Shown one piece after another: positions 49,897-60,956 of a DNA stretch of 64,000 nt. Source of the stretch: Hemibagrus wyckioides (taxonomy: Eukaryota > Chordata > Actinopteri > Siluriformes > Bagridae); the NCBI RefSeq assembly GCF_019097595.1, contig NC_080714.1, positions 25,748,759 to 25,812,758 on the forward strand. The letters run 5' to 3'. The notes beneath the pieces were generated by a model that was not told where the DNA came from, made no database searches, and saw only the letters and a program-made list of their open reading frames with translations. Numbering within the stretch: position 1 is the first letter of the stretch; the number at the start of each line of letters is the position of its first letter. A program made the position numbers and the translations under genes.

Positions 49897-50508
49897 TGCT
49901 TCTCTTCTCTTCTCTTCTCTTCTCTTCTCTTCTCTTCTCTTCTCTTCTCTTCTCTTCTCTTCTCTCATTTTCTCTTCTTCTCTGTTCTCTTTTCATTTCT
50001 TTTCTTTTTCTCTTCTCTTCTATCATTTTCTTTTCTTTTCTTTTCTCTTCTATCATTTTCTCTTCTCTTCTCTTCTCTTCTCTTCTCTTCTCTTCTCTTC
50101 TCTTCTCTTCTCTTCTCTTCTCTTCTCTTCTCTTCTCTTCTCTCATTTTCTCTTCTTCTCTGTTCTCTTTTCATTTCTTTTCTTTTTTTTCTATTCTCTT
50201 CTATCATTTTCTTTTCTTTTCTTTTCTTTTCTTTTCTTTTCTTTTCTCTTCTATCATTTTCTCTTCTCTTCTCTTCTCTTCTCTTCTCTTCTCTTCTCTT
50301 CTTCTCTGTTCTCTTTTCATTTCTTTTCTTTTTTTTATCTTCTCTTCTATCATTTTCTCTTCTCTTCTATCATTTTCTTTTCTCTTCTCTTCTCTTCTCT
50401 TCTCTTCTCTTCTCTTCTCTTCTCTTCTCTTCTATCATTTTCTCTTCTCTTCTCTTCTCTTCTCTCAATTTCTCTTCTCTTCTCTCATTTACTCTTCTCT
50501 TCTCCAAT
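49897..50508. repeat. (CTCTT)n polypyrimidine tract, ~610 bp
   Basis: Pentanucleotide ctctt arrays broken by a repeated interruption (ctcattttctcttcttctct, with gttctcttttcatttctttt). The interruption recurs at about 49965, 50143 and 50302, so the tract has a higher-order repeat. The family A Tc1 lies 175 bp downstream. Confidence 0.93.
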
Positions 50509-50682
50509 GTTTTGTCTGTTTTTAACCGGAATGATTCAGAAAAAAAAGAAAATACACAATTCTTCACACACTGAAATATAGTCAAACAAAACACACAGCA
50601 TCTTTAATAAGATAAGCCATAAACAACCTGTTTCTAGCTTTTTTTTTTCTAGCCTTGTTCTACTGGCAGATATTTGTACTTA

Positions 50683-51914
50683 CACTATATTGCCAAAAGT
50701 ATTCGCTCACCTGCCTTGACTCGCATATGAACTTAAGTGACATCCCATTCCTAATCCATAGGGTTCAATATGACGTCGGTCCACCCTTTGCAGCTATAAC
50801 AGCTTCAACTCTTCTGGGAAGGCTGTCCACAAGGTTTAGGAGTGTGTTTATGGGAATTTTTGACCATTCTTCCAGAAGCGCATTTGTGAGGTCACACACT
50901 GATGTTGGACGAGAAGGCCTGGCTCTCAGTCTCCGCTCTAATTCATCCCAAAGGTGTTCTATCGGGTTGAGGTCAGGACTCTGTGCAGGCCAATCAAGTT
51001 CATCCACACCAGACTCCTGGACCTTGCTTTGGTCACTGGTGCACAGTCATGTTGGAAGAGGAAGGGGCCAGCTCCAAACTGTTCCCACAAAGTTGGGAGC
51101 ATGGAATTGTCCAAAATGTCTTGGTATGCTGAAGCATTCAGAGTTCCTTTCACTGGAACTAAGGGGCCAAGCCCAGCTCCTGAAAAACAACCCCACACCA
51201 TAATCCCCCCTCCACCAAACTTTACACTTGGCACAATGCAGTCAGACAAGTACCGTTCTCCTGGCAACCGCCAAACCCAGACTCGTCCATCAGATTGCCA
51301 GATGGAGAAGCGTGATTCGTCACTCCAGAGAACGCGTCTCCACTGCTCTAGAGTCCAGTGGCGGCGTGCTTTACACCACTGCATCCGACGCTTTGCATTG
51401 CACTTGGTGATGTATGGCTTGGATGCAGCTGCTCGGCCATGGAAACCCATTCCATGAAGCTCTCTGCGCACTGTTCTTGAACTAATCTGAAGGCCACATG
51501 AAGTTTGGAGGTCTGTAGCGATTGACTCTGCAGAAAGTTGGCGACCTCTTCGCACTATGCGCCTCAGCATCCGCTGACCCCGCTCCGACAGTTTACGTGG
51601 CCTACCACTTCGTGGCTGAGTTGCTGTCATTCCCAAACACTTCCACGTTCTTATAATACAGCTGACAGTTGACTGTGGAATATTTAGAAGCGAGGAAATT
51701 TCACGACTGGATTTGTTGCACAGGTGGCATCCTATCACAGTTCCACGCTGGAATTCACTGAGCTCCTGAGAGAGACCCATTCTTTCACAAATGTTTGTAA
51801 AAACAGTCTGCATGCCTAGGTGCTTGATTTTATACACCTGTGGCCATGGAAGTGATTGGAACACCTGATTCTGATTATTTGGATGGGTGAGCGAATACTT
51901 TTGGCAATATAGTG
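50683..51914 (-). mobile_element. Tc1-family transposon, near full length (family A)
   Basis: 1232 bp, flanked by TA (50681-50682; 51915-51916), with the same inverted ends as the 10.5-kb copy and very high identity to it. It sits just after the (CTCTT)n tract. It contains the region missing from the first copy but carries a net 16-bp deletion near 51018. Confidence 0.9.
50765..51864 (-). pseudogene. Tc1 transposase, frameshifted before the catalytic Glu
   Basis: The main frame (51864-50959) runs through the HTH, WSDES (first Asp) and LFQHDCAP (second Asp), then shifts at the small deletion (about 51018-51036). The C-terminal part with [13 protein letters not shown] (catalytic Glu) continues in another frame from 51007 to 50765. 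One lesion explains the loss; the high identity to the 10.5-kb copy suggests recent activity. Confidence 0.85.
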
Positions 51915-52128
51915 TATTTTGCTTATGTATTTTTAGGGAAAAGAAACTATTTCTGCCAATAGAAACTGAAACTAATTTGAAAAAATCTAGAAATGAGATT
52001 TATAATCTTGTATTTGGTTTATGGTTATTTTATAATGGGAAATTCTAGATACATTTGACTATATTCAGGATCTTCTCACTTTTGCAATTGTTTTGATGCC
52101 AAAAATGATAACAACCTTTCCTAAAGAC

Positions 52129-52129
<1 letters not shown>

Positions 52130-52176
<47 letters not shown>
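52130..52176. repeat. (GA)n microsatellite
   Basis: agacagacagagagag...agattcag, intergenic. Confidence 0.92.
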
Positions 52177-52177
<1 letters not shown>

Positions 52178-52839
52178 CAGTCTTTCAGGTTGTCTAAAAT
52201 TAATTCAGTCATTCAGAAGGTTAGCATTTGGCTACATGCTACAGTTATTACCAGGAAAATTCTAAAAGGACACACAGGACAGTACTGCCCCCTGCTGGCC
52301 ATTTGCTGTCAGAACAAAAACCCTTCGTGATTGCTTTTCCTGGTGGATTTATTTCCAAACTATAATGCATCAAAATCTATCATCTTATCTTCTGAAAGCC
52401 GGAGTGAAAAATCAGTCTGCAGGTTAAATTAAAACACAAAGTCTTCAGAAACTGATCTTTTTTTATCTCTCCAGTCAGAGCTGGAGTCTGTACATGTACA
52501 ATAATTATAGAGTTTATACCATATGCCATAATATTATTAAAGATTGATTTGTGTGTGCGATATCAAAAGCAGTAATAATATTTAGACATGAAATATTTAA
52601 TATATACTTAGACATGAATATTTCAATATTTAGACATAAATTATTAATATTTAATCTAATTTATTTAGTTTTTTTTCTATTCTTATATTCTGCTTATTCC
52701 ATTTCTATCTATTCTATTGTTGTTTATTTTTAATCTATTTTTTATTTTTATATATTGTATTTTGTATTATTTTCTAATGCTCTTCTTATACTTGATGTAT
52801 AAGACGACTAGTGTATTTCTTATATATATATTTTTTAAA

Positions 52840-53395
52840 ATATTTTTCAAGGTTTACATTCTACTTAATTTTTTCTTAGATTTTATATTCTAGTTTCACA
52901 TTTTTATTTAAATTGTATTTCTTATATTCTATATATTAGTTTTTCATTTTTATTTAAATTGAATTTGTTTTGTATTTTATATTCTAGTTTTACATTTTAT
53001 TTAAATTATTTCTTATATTTTACATTCTAGTTTTACATCTTTATTTACATTATTTCTCATATTTTTATATTTGAGTTTTACATCTTTATTAAAATTATTT
53101 CTTAATTTTGTTTCTAGTTTTAAAATTGTATTATAATTATTTCTTGTATTGTTTATTCTATTTTTACATTTTATTTAAATTGTATTTCTTATATTTTATA
53201 TTCTAGTTTTTTATTTTTATTTCAATTATTTCTTATATTTTTATCCTAGTTTTACATTTTATTTAAATTTTTTCTTATATTTTATATTCTAGTTTTTTAT
53301 TTTTATTTCAATTATTTCTTATTTTTAATTCTAGTTTTACATTTTAAAAAAAATTGTATTTCTTATATTTTATATTCTAATTTTACATTTTAATT
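52840..53395. repeat. Degenerate AT-rich tandem repeat, ~45-bp unit
   Basis: About 12 imperfect copies of a unit built from ttctagttttacattttatt + aaattatttcttatatttta. Copies differ by small indels, indicating an old array. There is no coding frame. It follows directly on other T-rich sequence at 52660-52830. Confidence 0.8.
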
Positions 53396-53599
53396 TAAAT
53401 GGAAACTAATGGTCCAATAACTGGTGTGTAAATTGGAGATCATCTGCAGTCCAATCATCCGCATGTTAGAAATGAAAAATCGTTTCATGTCACACGTACA
53501 AGCAGCAATTAAATTATACAAACGCTTACGAAATTCTGATGTCACTCTGTTGTTATGGAAAGAAATGAAATGATCATGATTTTGATGCAGTTACTGCAT

Positions 53600-53655
53600 C
53601 TCTCTCTCTCTCACACACACACACACACCTGAATCCAGGGTTAGGAGGCCTCTCC

Positions 53656-53720
<65 letters not shown>

Positions 53721-53937
53721 GAATCCAGGGTTAGGAGGCCTCTCCCTCTTACACACACACACACACACACACACATCTCAATCCAGGGTTAGAAGGTCTC
53801 GGTCTATTAGTTTTGTCTCACTGTTATCTACAGTGTCAGCACAAACATAGCATGTAGCCAAATGCTAACCTTCTGAATGACTGAATCTCTCTCTCTCTAA
53901 TATATACACACACACCCCTCAATCCAGGATTAGAAGG

Positions 53938-53977
<40 letters not shown>

Positions 53978-53992
53978 AAAAGATTAACACAA
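53600..53992. repeat. (CA)n arrays alternating with a gaatccagggttag spacer
   Basis: Five (CA) runs separated by copies of cctgaatccagggttaggag + gcctctccctctta, with more diverged copies at 53775-53800 and 53918-53945. Met-Cys-Val open frames here are shadows. Confidence 0.88.
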
Positions 53993-54016
53993 CGCAACAA
54001 AATGATATTTAAAATC

Positions 54017-54022
54017 TTTATT
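54017..54022 (-). terminator. Candidate poly(A) signal AATAAA for the tfe3-type gene
   Basis: The plus strand reads tttatt, so the minus strand has AATAAA. It is the last canonical hexamer before the dense (CA)n block at 53600-53990. Many such hexamers occur by chance in AT-rich DNA. Confidence 0.25.
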
Positions 54023-54562
54023 TATATATTTCCATATAAAGTAAAAAAAAAGGAACCTACACATTGAACAGAACTGAAATGAATGCTGTTTGTTGACACT
54101 GGAGCTGTGAGGATACAGAAATACAAAGACACGGAACACACGGAGTTAGAAGCTCAGAGACGCGCGGCATGGTTCACACCTTCCCTTTCTCCTAGATGCA
54201 CATAAAAGCTTTTTCTGGTTTATTTATTAGTCACCATCTTAATATTATTCCTAATATTTCCTGTACATCTGATTGGAAAAATAAAATCTAACGCAGGACT
54301 CGGGTTAGGACTTTCTTTTTGTTTTGTTTTTTCTGTCACGTAACATAAATTGCACATCATTTCAAGTATTACAAAAATAGATGAACGTAACTTATTGCTA
54401 TTTTCTAAAAAGAGAGGAAAACGTCTACAGAAATGCCACTTTATTTATTTATTTATTTATTTATTGTAGCAAAAATATAGTAAATATGAGGACAGTGATT
54501 TCCCTGTGGAGTGAATGTGAGTGGTTGAACAGCTCGGAATTTGCTACATTTTATATATATTC

Positions 54563-54567
<5 letters not shown>

Positions 54568-54615
<48 letters not shown>

Positions 54616-54629
54616 TTTATTTTTTCTTT

Positions 54630-54663
<34 letters not shown>
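54568..54663. repeat. (TA)n arrays
   Basis: Two TA runs separated by tttattttattttttctttt, then a (CA)n at 54758-54787. Confidence 0.92.
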
Positions 54664-54752
54664 CGTAATATGTGCATCTGTAGTTATGACGCAAGCATGC
54701 ATTTCTGTACAGCGCTGATGAGAAAGCTTCTTTACACGGATGCTCTCTGGAG

Positions 54753-54789
<37 letters not shown>

Positions 54790-55032
54790 CTTCTCATGTA
54801 ACGCAAGCCACAGACTTTTGCATAGACTTCGGATTTATGCATACGAGATTCATCTGAAACGTTCCTATTGTTCGCTTTTTTTTTCTTTTCATTTTTTTTT
54901 TAAAGAGGAAGGCATTTGTGACTTTGACATTTTCCCCATGAAGAAATTAAACAGTCTGTTTACCAGCAGAACAATAAAACCACCCATTACTCTAGGGGAT
55001 AATTACTACTCAACACTAGACTGGAGTAAACA

Positions 55033-55543
55033 CACTATGTTGCCAAAAGTTTTGGAACATCTGCCTTTACATGCACATGAATGGAATATAAAGTTGGCCC
55101 AGCTATAACAGCTTCAACTCTTCTGGGAAGGCTTTCCACAAGGTTTAGGAGTGTGTTGATGGGAATTTTTGACCATTCCTCTAGAAGCACATTTGTGAGG
55201 TCAGGCACTGATGTTGGACGAGAAGGTCTGGTTCTCAGTCTCCACTCTAATTCATCCCAAAGGTGTTCTGTGGGGTTGAGGTCAGGACTCTGTGAAGTTC
55301 CTCCACACCAAACTCACTCATCCATGTCTTTGTGGACTTGCTTTGTGCTCTTGTCTGCAGTCATGTTGGAACAGGAAGGGGTCATCCCCAAACTGTTCCC
55401 ACAAGCTGGGAGCATGAAATTGTCCAAAATGTCTTGGTATGAAGCTGCAGCATTAAGAGTTCCTTTCACTGGAACTAAGGGGCCGAGTCCAACCCCTGAA
55501 TTCAATGATTTGGAGGGGTGTCCCAAAACTTTTGGCAATACAA
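55033..55543 (-). mobile_element. Tc1-like relic (family B), internally deleted
   Basis: Starts cactatgttgccaaaagttt and ends aaacttttggcaata. About 510 bp with decayed transposase fragments on the minus strand. It sits in the probable 3' UTR of the tfe3-type gene. The flanking TA is degraded on the left. Confidence 0.68.
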
Positions 55544-55701
55544 TCCAGTGGAAAAGCTACTGCACTTAATTAGTTAGAATATGGCAAAGTTTGCGAGAGG
55601 TTTCGTGTATATAGTACATCGCTACACGTCAAACACGTAGCACACGCAAAGCATTAGTAGCAGGAAAAAAACCCCAATAAAAATCCACCCTGAACGTATC
55701 T

Positions 55702-55704
<3 letters not shown>

Positions 55705-55797
<93 letters not shown>

Positions 55798-55806
55798 GTA
55801 TGTGTA

Positions 55807-55860
<54 letters not shown>

Positions 55861-55890
55861 CACACATACATATATACACATACATATATA
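55705..55890. repeat. Long (TA)n / (TG)n / (CA)n compound microsatellite
   Basis: About 43 TA units, a gtatgtgtatgtgtgtgtg stretch, another TA run and tacacatacacacatac. Ile-Tyr open frames of 75-121 codons are shadows. Confidence 0.93.
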
Positions 55891-56779
55891 TATTTTTAGT
55901 TCAAACTTCTTTACATCTTCACTTGAACAGAGCGATGCAGCAGCGCTTTAGTCATTTCATCTGCTCAGCTCTCTCTCACCACCTTCTCTGTAAACGCTGC
56001 TCCAACGCCATCGCCCCGAGCAAAGTGCAGTATATATCCGCAACCATGAGTCCAGCGTTTTTTTAAATATACGACTTCGACGGAAAAGGGTGAGAGGGAA
56101 AAGAAGCTCCATCTCTCTCGAAGCTTTTTTATTTATTTTGTTTGTTTTGTTTTTAAGAGCTAACAGTGAAACCTGAACGTCATCACTCATGTCCGAGATC
56201 GTTTTTCAATCCTAACTGCGCTAGCGAGAAAAACGACAACACGTCAGCACCGGAGTCGCTGAACATGCCAAGAGAAACGTGTTCTTCAGGGTTTTTAAAA
56301 CATCCACCAAACTTCTTCCTGCGCTGCCTGACATCTGATCTACACAGCAAACCATTTCCGCTAATATCAGATTACAATGTTTTTCATGGAGTTTTAGAAG
56401 AAGAACTATAGAATCTGCGTGAAGATTGGCAACAACAACAACAACCTCATCATCATCATCTTCATCGCTTTCTTATTGTCCTGTATCATATTTCACTCAA
56501 ACAATCGTCTGTGGCGAAGTTCAGCTCGCCAATAACACGTGCTAATTCTTTTTGAAACGTCAGCTAATCTCCCAAACCGCTGATTCAGCAAAAACGTTCA
56601 TCATCCGGTGGAGTAAAACCACTGAGGGAGAATTGGACAGAAAGCAAAAAATCAACACTGGTCATCGTTTTTTAAAAAGAATGTTTCACAGCAGATTTGA
56701 CCGTTCAGTCTAATGCTATTAGTTTTGTGTTAATGCAGGAAATGAGACGAGGGAGTCAACGCGTTACTAAAGTGCATCT

Positions 56780-56826
56780 GTTGAATGAATGAATGAATGA
56801 ATGAATGAATGAAAGAAAGAAAGAGA
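56780..56826. repeat. (AATG)n microsatellite
   Basis: About 8 units followed by aaagaaagaaag, in the probable tfe3 3' UTR. Confidence 0.88.
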
Positions 56827-58846
56827 TTAAAATGTTTTTTTTTAGCACAGCAAATAATAAAACACAAACCTGTACATGTAAATATGTCTAAATACATAAA
56901 AACTGCCCTCTTCGTTGCTGGAATGTGGCTTTATTTCATCTTCATGAAGCCAGTAATGAAAACTTTCACTTGATACGTGATTATTTTAGATTATTTGGAT
57001 AAAAGAAACTGATAGAGCGACAAAACTTCATCATCATCATTATTATCATCAGGTTCCGCAGGGAGTCAAAAACCCCCAACAGGAAATGAAGCAAATCTGC
57101 ACAGGATGTGAATCTTTTTAAGCCGCTCATCTTCCTGAGGGAGGTTGTCTCTCCACTGTTTTTTGGGTAAAAAAGATGCCGTGTCGTCATTTTTTTTGCG
57201 AAATACACACACACACACAAAAAAATCGTTAAAAGGCGTATTTTACGGACTACAGGGCACAATTTCTGCCGTCTGAACGAACCCGATGCCGTCGTCCGCT
57301 TACATCTAGAGCGTTTAAAAAGTCGAAGGCGGCGAAGAAGAGTTTTAGCCGGATAAAAAAATTGATGTAATTATCGACGTTGTAACGAAAAGCGGTGCAA
57401 AATCGGAGGCGGGATTCTCACAGGATCAACTTCCTAAATTTAAACAGTAAAAATTGTGGTGATGTTCAGCTGCAGATCTTTTATTTCCACCGGGGAAACT
57501 TGTTTATTCAAGCCTGGTGTTACTGAGAACTCGGTTTGTTAACATACACAAGCTTACATTTAAATCCATCAGGAGAGTCAGTCCTGGCTTTATTTATTTA
57601 TTTATTTAACAATGTGGTCCTAATTAGAATAAACAGAAGTGACATTATTAATAGCTGCAGGTTTAGATGACCTTTTGTACTATAAAGAGTTGTATAAGAT
57701 TCTACGTCATATAGTGTTGATTAAATGCTTTACTGGCTCTCTGCTGCTCTTCTTCACAAGATTTTATTTAAGATGAATTTTACATACTCTGCACTTCAGA
57801 GCTTTATATTAATACGTCAATGATTTCTCCCATCTCTGTGATTCGAGTCCCACCCTAATCCGTCACGTCCGTGGCCTCTGGTGTCCTTTAACCTAATATA
57901 AAGGTCTTCAACTCTACAAATGATCCCCAGAAAACCAGCCCAAACGATCTGACCATGTCCATCATATCCCGTTTTATCTTAATTAATTACGGAGACATTC
58001 CGGGAAGCGTTCTCCCAAACCCATGAGCTCAGAAGAAGAAATAATGAAATGGAGAACAAATCTATTAAACAGATCTCAACAACCAGGGGTCACGATAAAG
58101 GTGAACGCGATCCTCTCGCATTATAAGAGTCGATCTCTTGCTCTGAATGAAGCGATAATAACCAAGACGTGCGTCTGAAAAATCTCTACACAGGGAGCGC
58201 TGAATATATTTTTCGAGATCCCTGTTCTTATAAAATCATCATCTGTTGATGCGCATGGTGACAGCCTGTAGAAACGGCTCTACCGCTGTTGTATTCATTC
58301 GTAAGGGTTTGTTTTCTGAAAGAGATGGTAAGAAGGAGGAGCTGTTTAAAAGAAAAATAATAATAATAATCATATGTACGTGATGTAAGCGTTTGGTTGG
58401 TCAGTCAGTGAGCACAGAAATATAAAATGCCTACTTCTGCTTCTAACGCAGAACAACAGAGAGATGTTTCGCCAGCTGCTTAAAATCCTTTTAAAATCTA
58501 TGCGCATGTCTGCTAGCAGCGTCGTCGTCTTTGTCTTCTTTACAACCCCACTCCTACGATCCTTTGTAAACTCCGGTACCCCTAAAATGCCGAGGTAAAA
58601 GTTGTCAGATGCGTCTCTTCATCAGCGCAGGAGTCAAGAGCCATGCTGCATGTTGATCTTGTTTTTTTTGTTTTCTTTTATTTTTCTTTAAACAGTACTA
58701 TGATTATGATGACAGTCGACCTTGGGATACGCTGCCTTCGATTGGCCGGTTATGCATCACGCGCAAGCAGGGATAGAGACGTTAGACCTTAGTTCAGTTT
58801 GGCTAACGGAGCCCATGAATCAGTGTTAAATGGGACGACGTGTCCG

Positions 58847-59431
58847 TCACAAATCCTCCTCCATGCTGAAGCTGCTCCTGCGGCTGCTGGTCTTGGACGC
58901 TCCCGGCGAGACGGAGGACAGCAGGGGGTCGGCGCCGCCGTCGTCCATCAGAATGTCGCCCAGGCCAATTTCTCCCGCCATCAGACCGGAGCTGAAGACG
59001 GAGGCGTGGTCATCCAACTCGCCGAACGACAGAGTTCCCAGGTCCAGAGGGACGGTCATGGCCCCGCCCACTGGAGAGGCAGAAGGGGGAGGGGAGAGTA
59101 AAGAGGAGACGTGGGTGTGGTTTAATGTCGGGCCGCCCAGAGTGAGGAGTGTTTTGGAGATGGGCTCTGTGCTGGACTGAACAGGTGTGAGCTGCTGCTG
59201 CTGCGGCTGCTGCTGCTGGTTGATGATGGAGTCTGTGTGCTGAGACGGAGCGAGGCCGTGGAGACGAGCCTGCATCTCCAACTCCTGACCACAGAGAGAG
59301 GAGGAAAAAAAACAACAAATTAAAACTCACACAGAGAGGCAGAAGTACAGCAAACACACACCCTGGAGAGAGAGAAGTTTACCACACACACACACACACA
59401 CACAAGCTGCATGACTAGAGAGAGAGGTGTA

Positions 59432-59462
<31 letters not shown>

Positions 59463-59489
59463 AGCTGCATGACTAGAGAGAGAGGTGTA

Positions 59490-59522
<33 letters not shown>

Positions 59523-59611
59523 AGCTGCATGACTAGAGAGAGAGAGGTGTACTCTACACACACACACACACACACACACAAGCTGCATGACTAGAGAGAG
59601 AGAGAGGTGTA

Positions 59612-59642
<31 letters not shown>

Positions 59643-59671
59643 AGCTGCATGACTAGAGAGAGAGAGGTGTA

Positions 59672-59702
<31 letters not shown>

Positions 59703-59969
59703 AGCTGCATGACTAGAGAGAGAGAGAGGTGTACTCTACACACACACACACACACACACAAGCTGCATGACTAGAGAGAGAGAGAGAGGTGTACTCTACA
59801 CACACACACACACAAGCTGCATGACTAGAGAGAGAGAGAGAGGTGTACTCTACACACACACACACACACACAAGCTGCATGACTAGAGAGAGAGAGAGAG
59901 GTGTACTCTACACACACACACACACACACACACAAGCTGCATGACTAGAGAGAGAGAGAGAGGTGTACG

Positions 59970-60005
<36 letters not shown>

Positions 60006-60470
60006 CATGTGAGCTGAACATGTGAAGAGAGAGAGGTTTATCACACACGTAAGCAGAACTTCATCTCTTCCCTTCCTGACAGTAATTTGTTAAATCAGGA
60101 AATCAGTCAGATCCATCAGTGTAGATTTAAAAAGGGAAAAATCTTTTTCTGCTTTTTATTCATTTCCTTTTGCTCTCTTTTCTCTCATTCTGTCCAATTT
60201 ATTTTATCTTCTGTATCTTTCTGCCTGTCTGTCCTTTCTTTTCACCTCTAAAACGGCACAGTGCTATTTATTGTTCCCTCGTATTCTTTCTTTCTTTCCT
60301 TTTGTTTGTCTGACTTTCTTTTTATCTTTCTTTCTTTCTGTCTGTTTTTCATTCTGTTTGTCCTTCTTTCACTCTGTCCTTCTTTCTTCTTGTCTGTCCT
60401 GTTCTTTCTTTCTGTCCTTCTTTCTTTCTTTCTGTCCTTCTTTCTTTCTGTCCTTCTTTCTTTCTGTCCT

Positions 60471-60505
<35 letters not shown>

Positions 60506-60534
60506 GTCCTTCTTTCTTTCTTTCTTTCTGTCCT

Positions 60535-60569
<35 letters not shown>

Positions 60570-60813
60570 GTTCTTTCTTTCTTTCTGTCCTTCTTTCTTT
60601 CTGTCCTTTCTTTTTCTTTCTTTCTTTCTGTCCTTTCTTTCTTTTTGTCCATCTTTCTTTCTGTCTTTCTTTCTTTCTTTCCATCCTTCTTTCTTTCTTT
60701 CTGTCCTTCTTTCTTTCTTTCTGTCCTTCTTTCTTTCTTTCTGTCCTTCTTTCTTTCATTGTCTGTCCTTTTTTCATTCTGTCTGTCCTTCTTTCTTTCT
60801 TTCTTTCTGTCCT

Positions 60814-60844
<31 letters not shown>

Positions 60845-60925
60845 GTTCTTTCTTTCTTTCTGTCCTTCTTTCTTTCTGTCCTTTCTTTTTCTTTCTTTCT
60901 TTCTGTCCTTTCTTTCTTTTTGTCC

Positions 60926-60956
<31 letters not shown>

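Larger units (their letters stand above)
54000..58846 (-). other. Probable long 3' UTR / downstream region of the tfe3-type gene
   Basis: No exon or convincing coding frame occurs here. Much of 56000-58846 is non-repetitive, moderately AT-rich sequence. On the minus strand an AATAAA lies at 54022-54017, about 4.8 kb after the stop, a possible poly(A) signal. The stretch is interrupted by a Tc1 relic (55033-55543) and by long (TA)n/(CA)n arrays at 54568-54663, 54758-54787 and 55705-55890. Calling it UTR is inference; it could be partly intergenic. Confidence 0.35.

Noticed and set aside
49814..50594. Ser/Leu/Phe and Arg/Glu/Lys frames
   Set aside because: Products of the CTCTT array.
58799..59180. 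100- and 116-codon plus-strand frames
   Set aside because: Antisense of the last tfe3-type exon.
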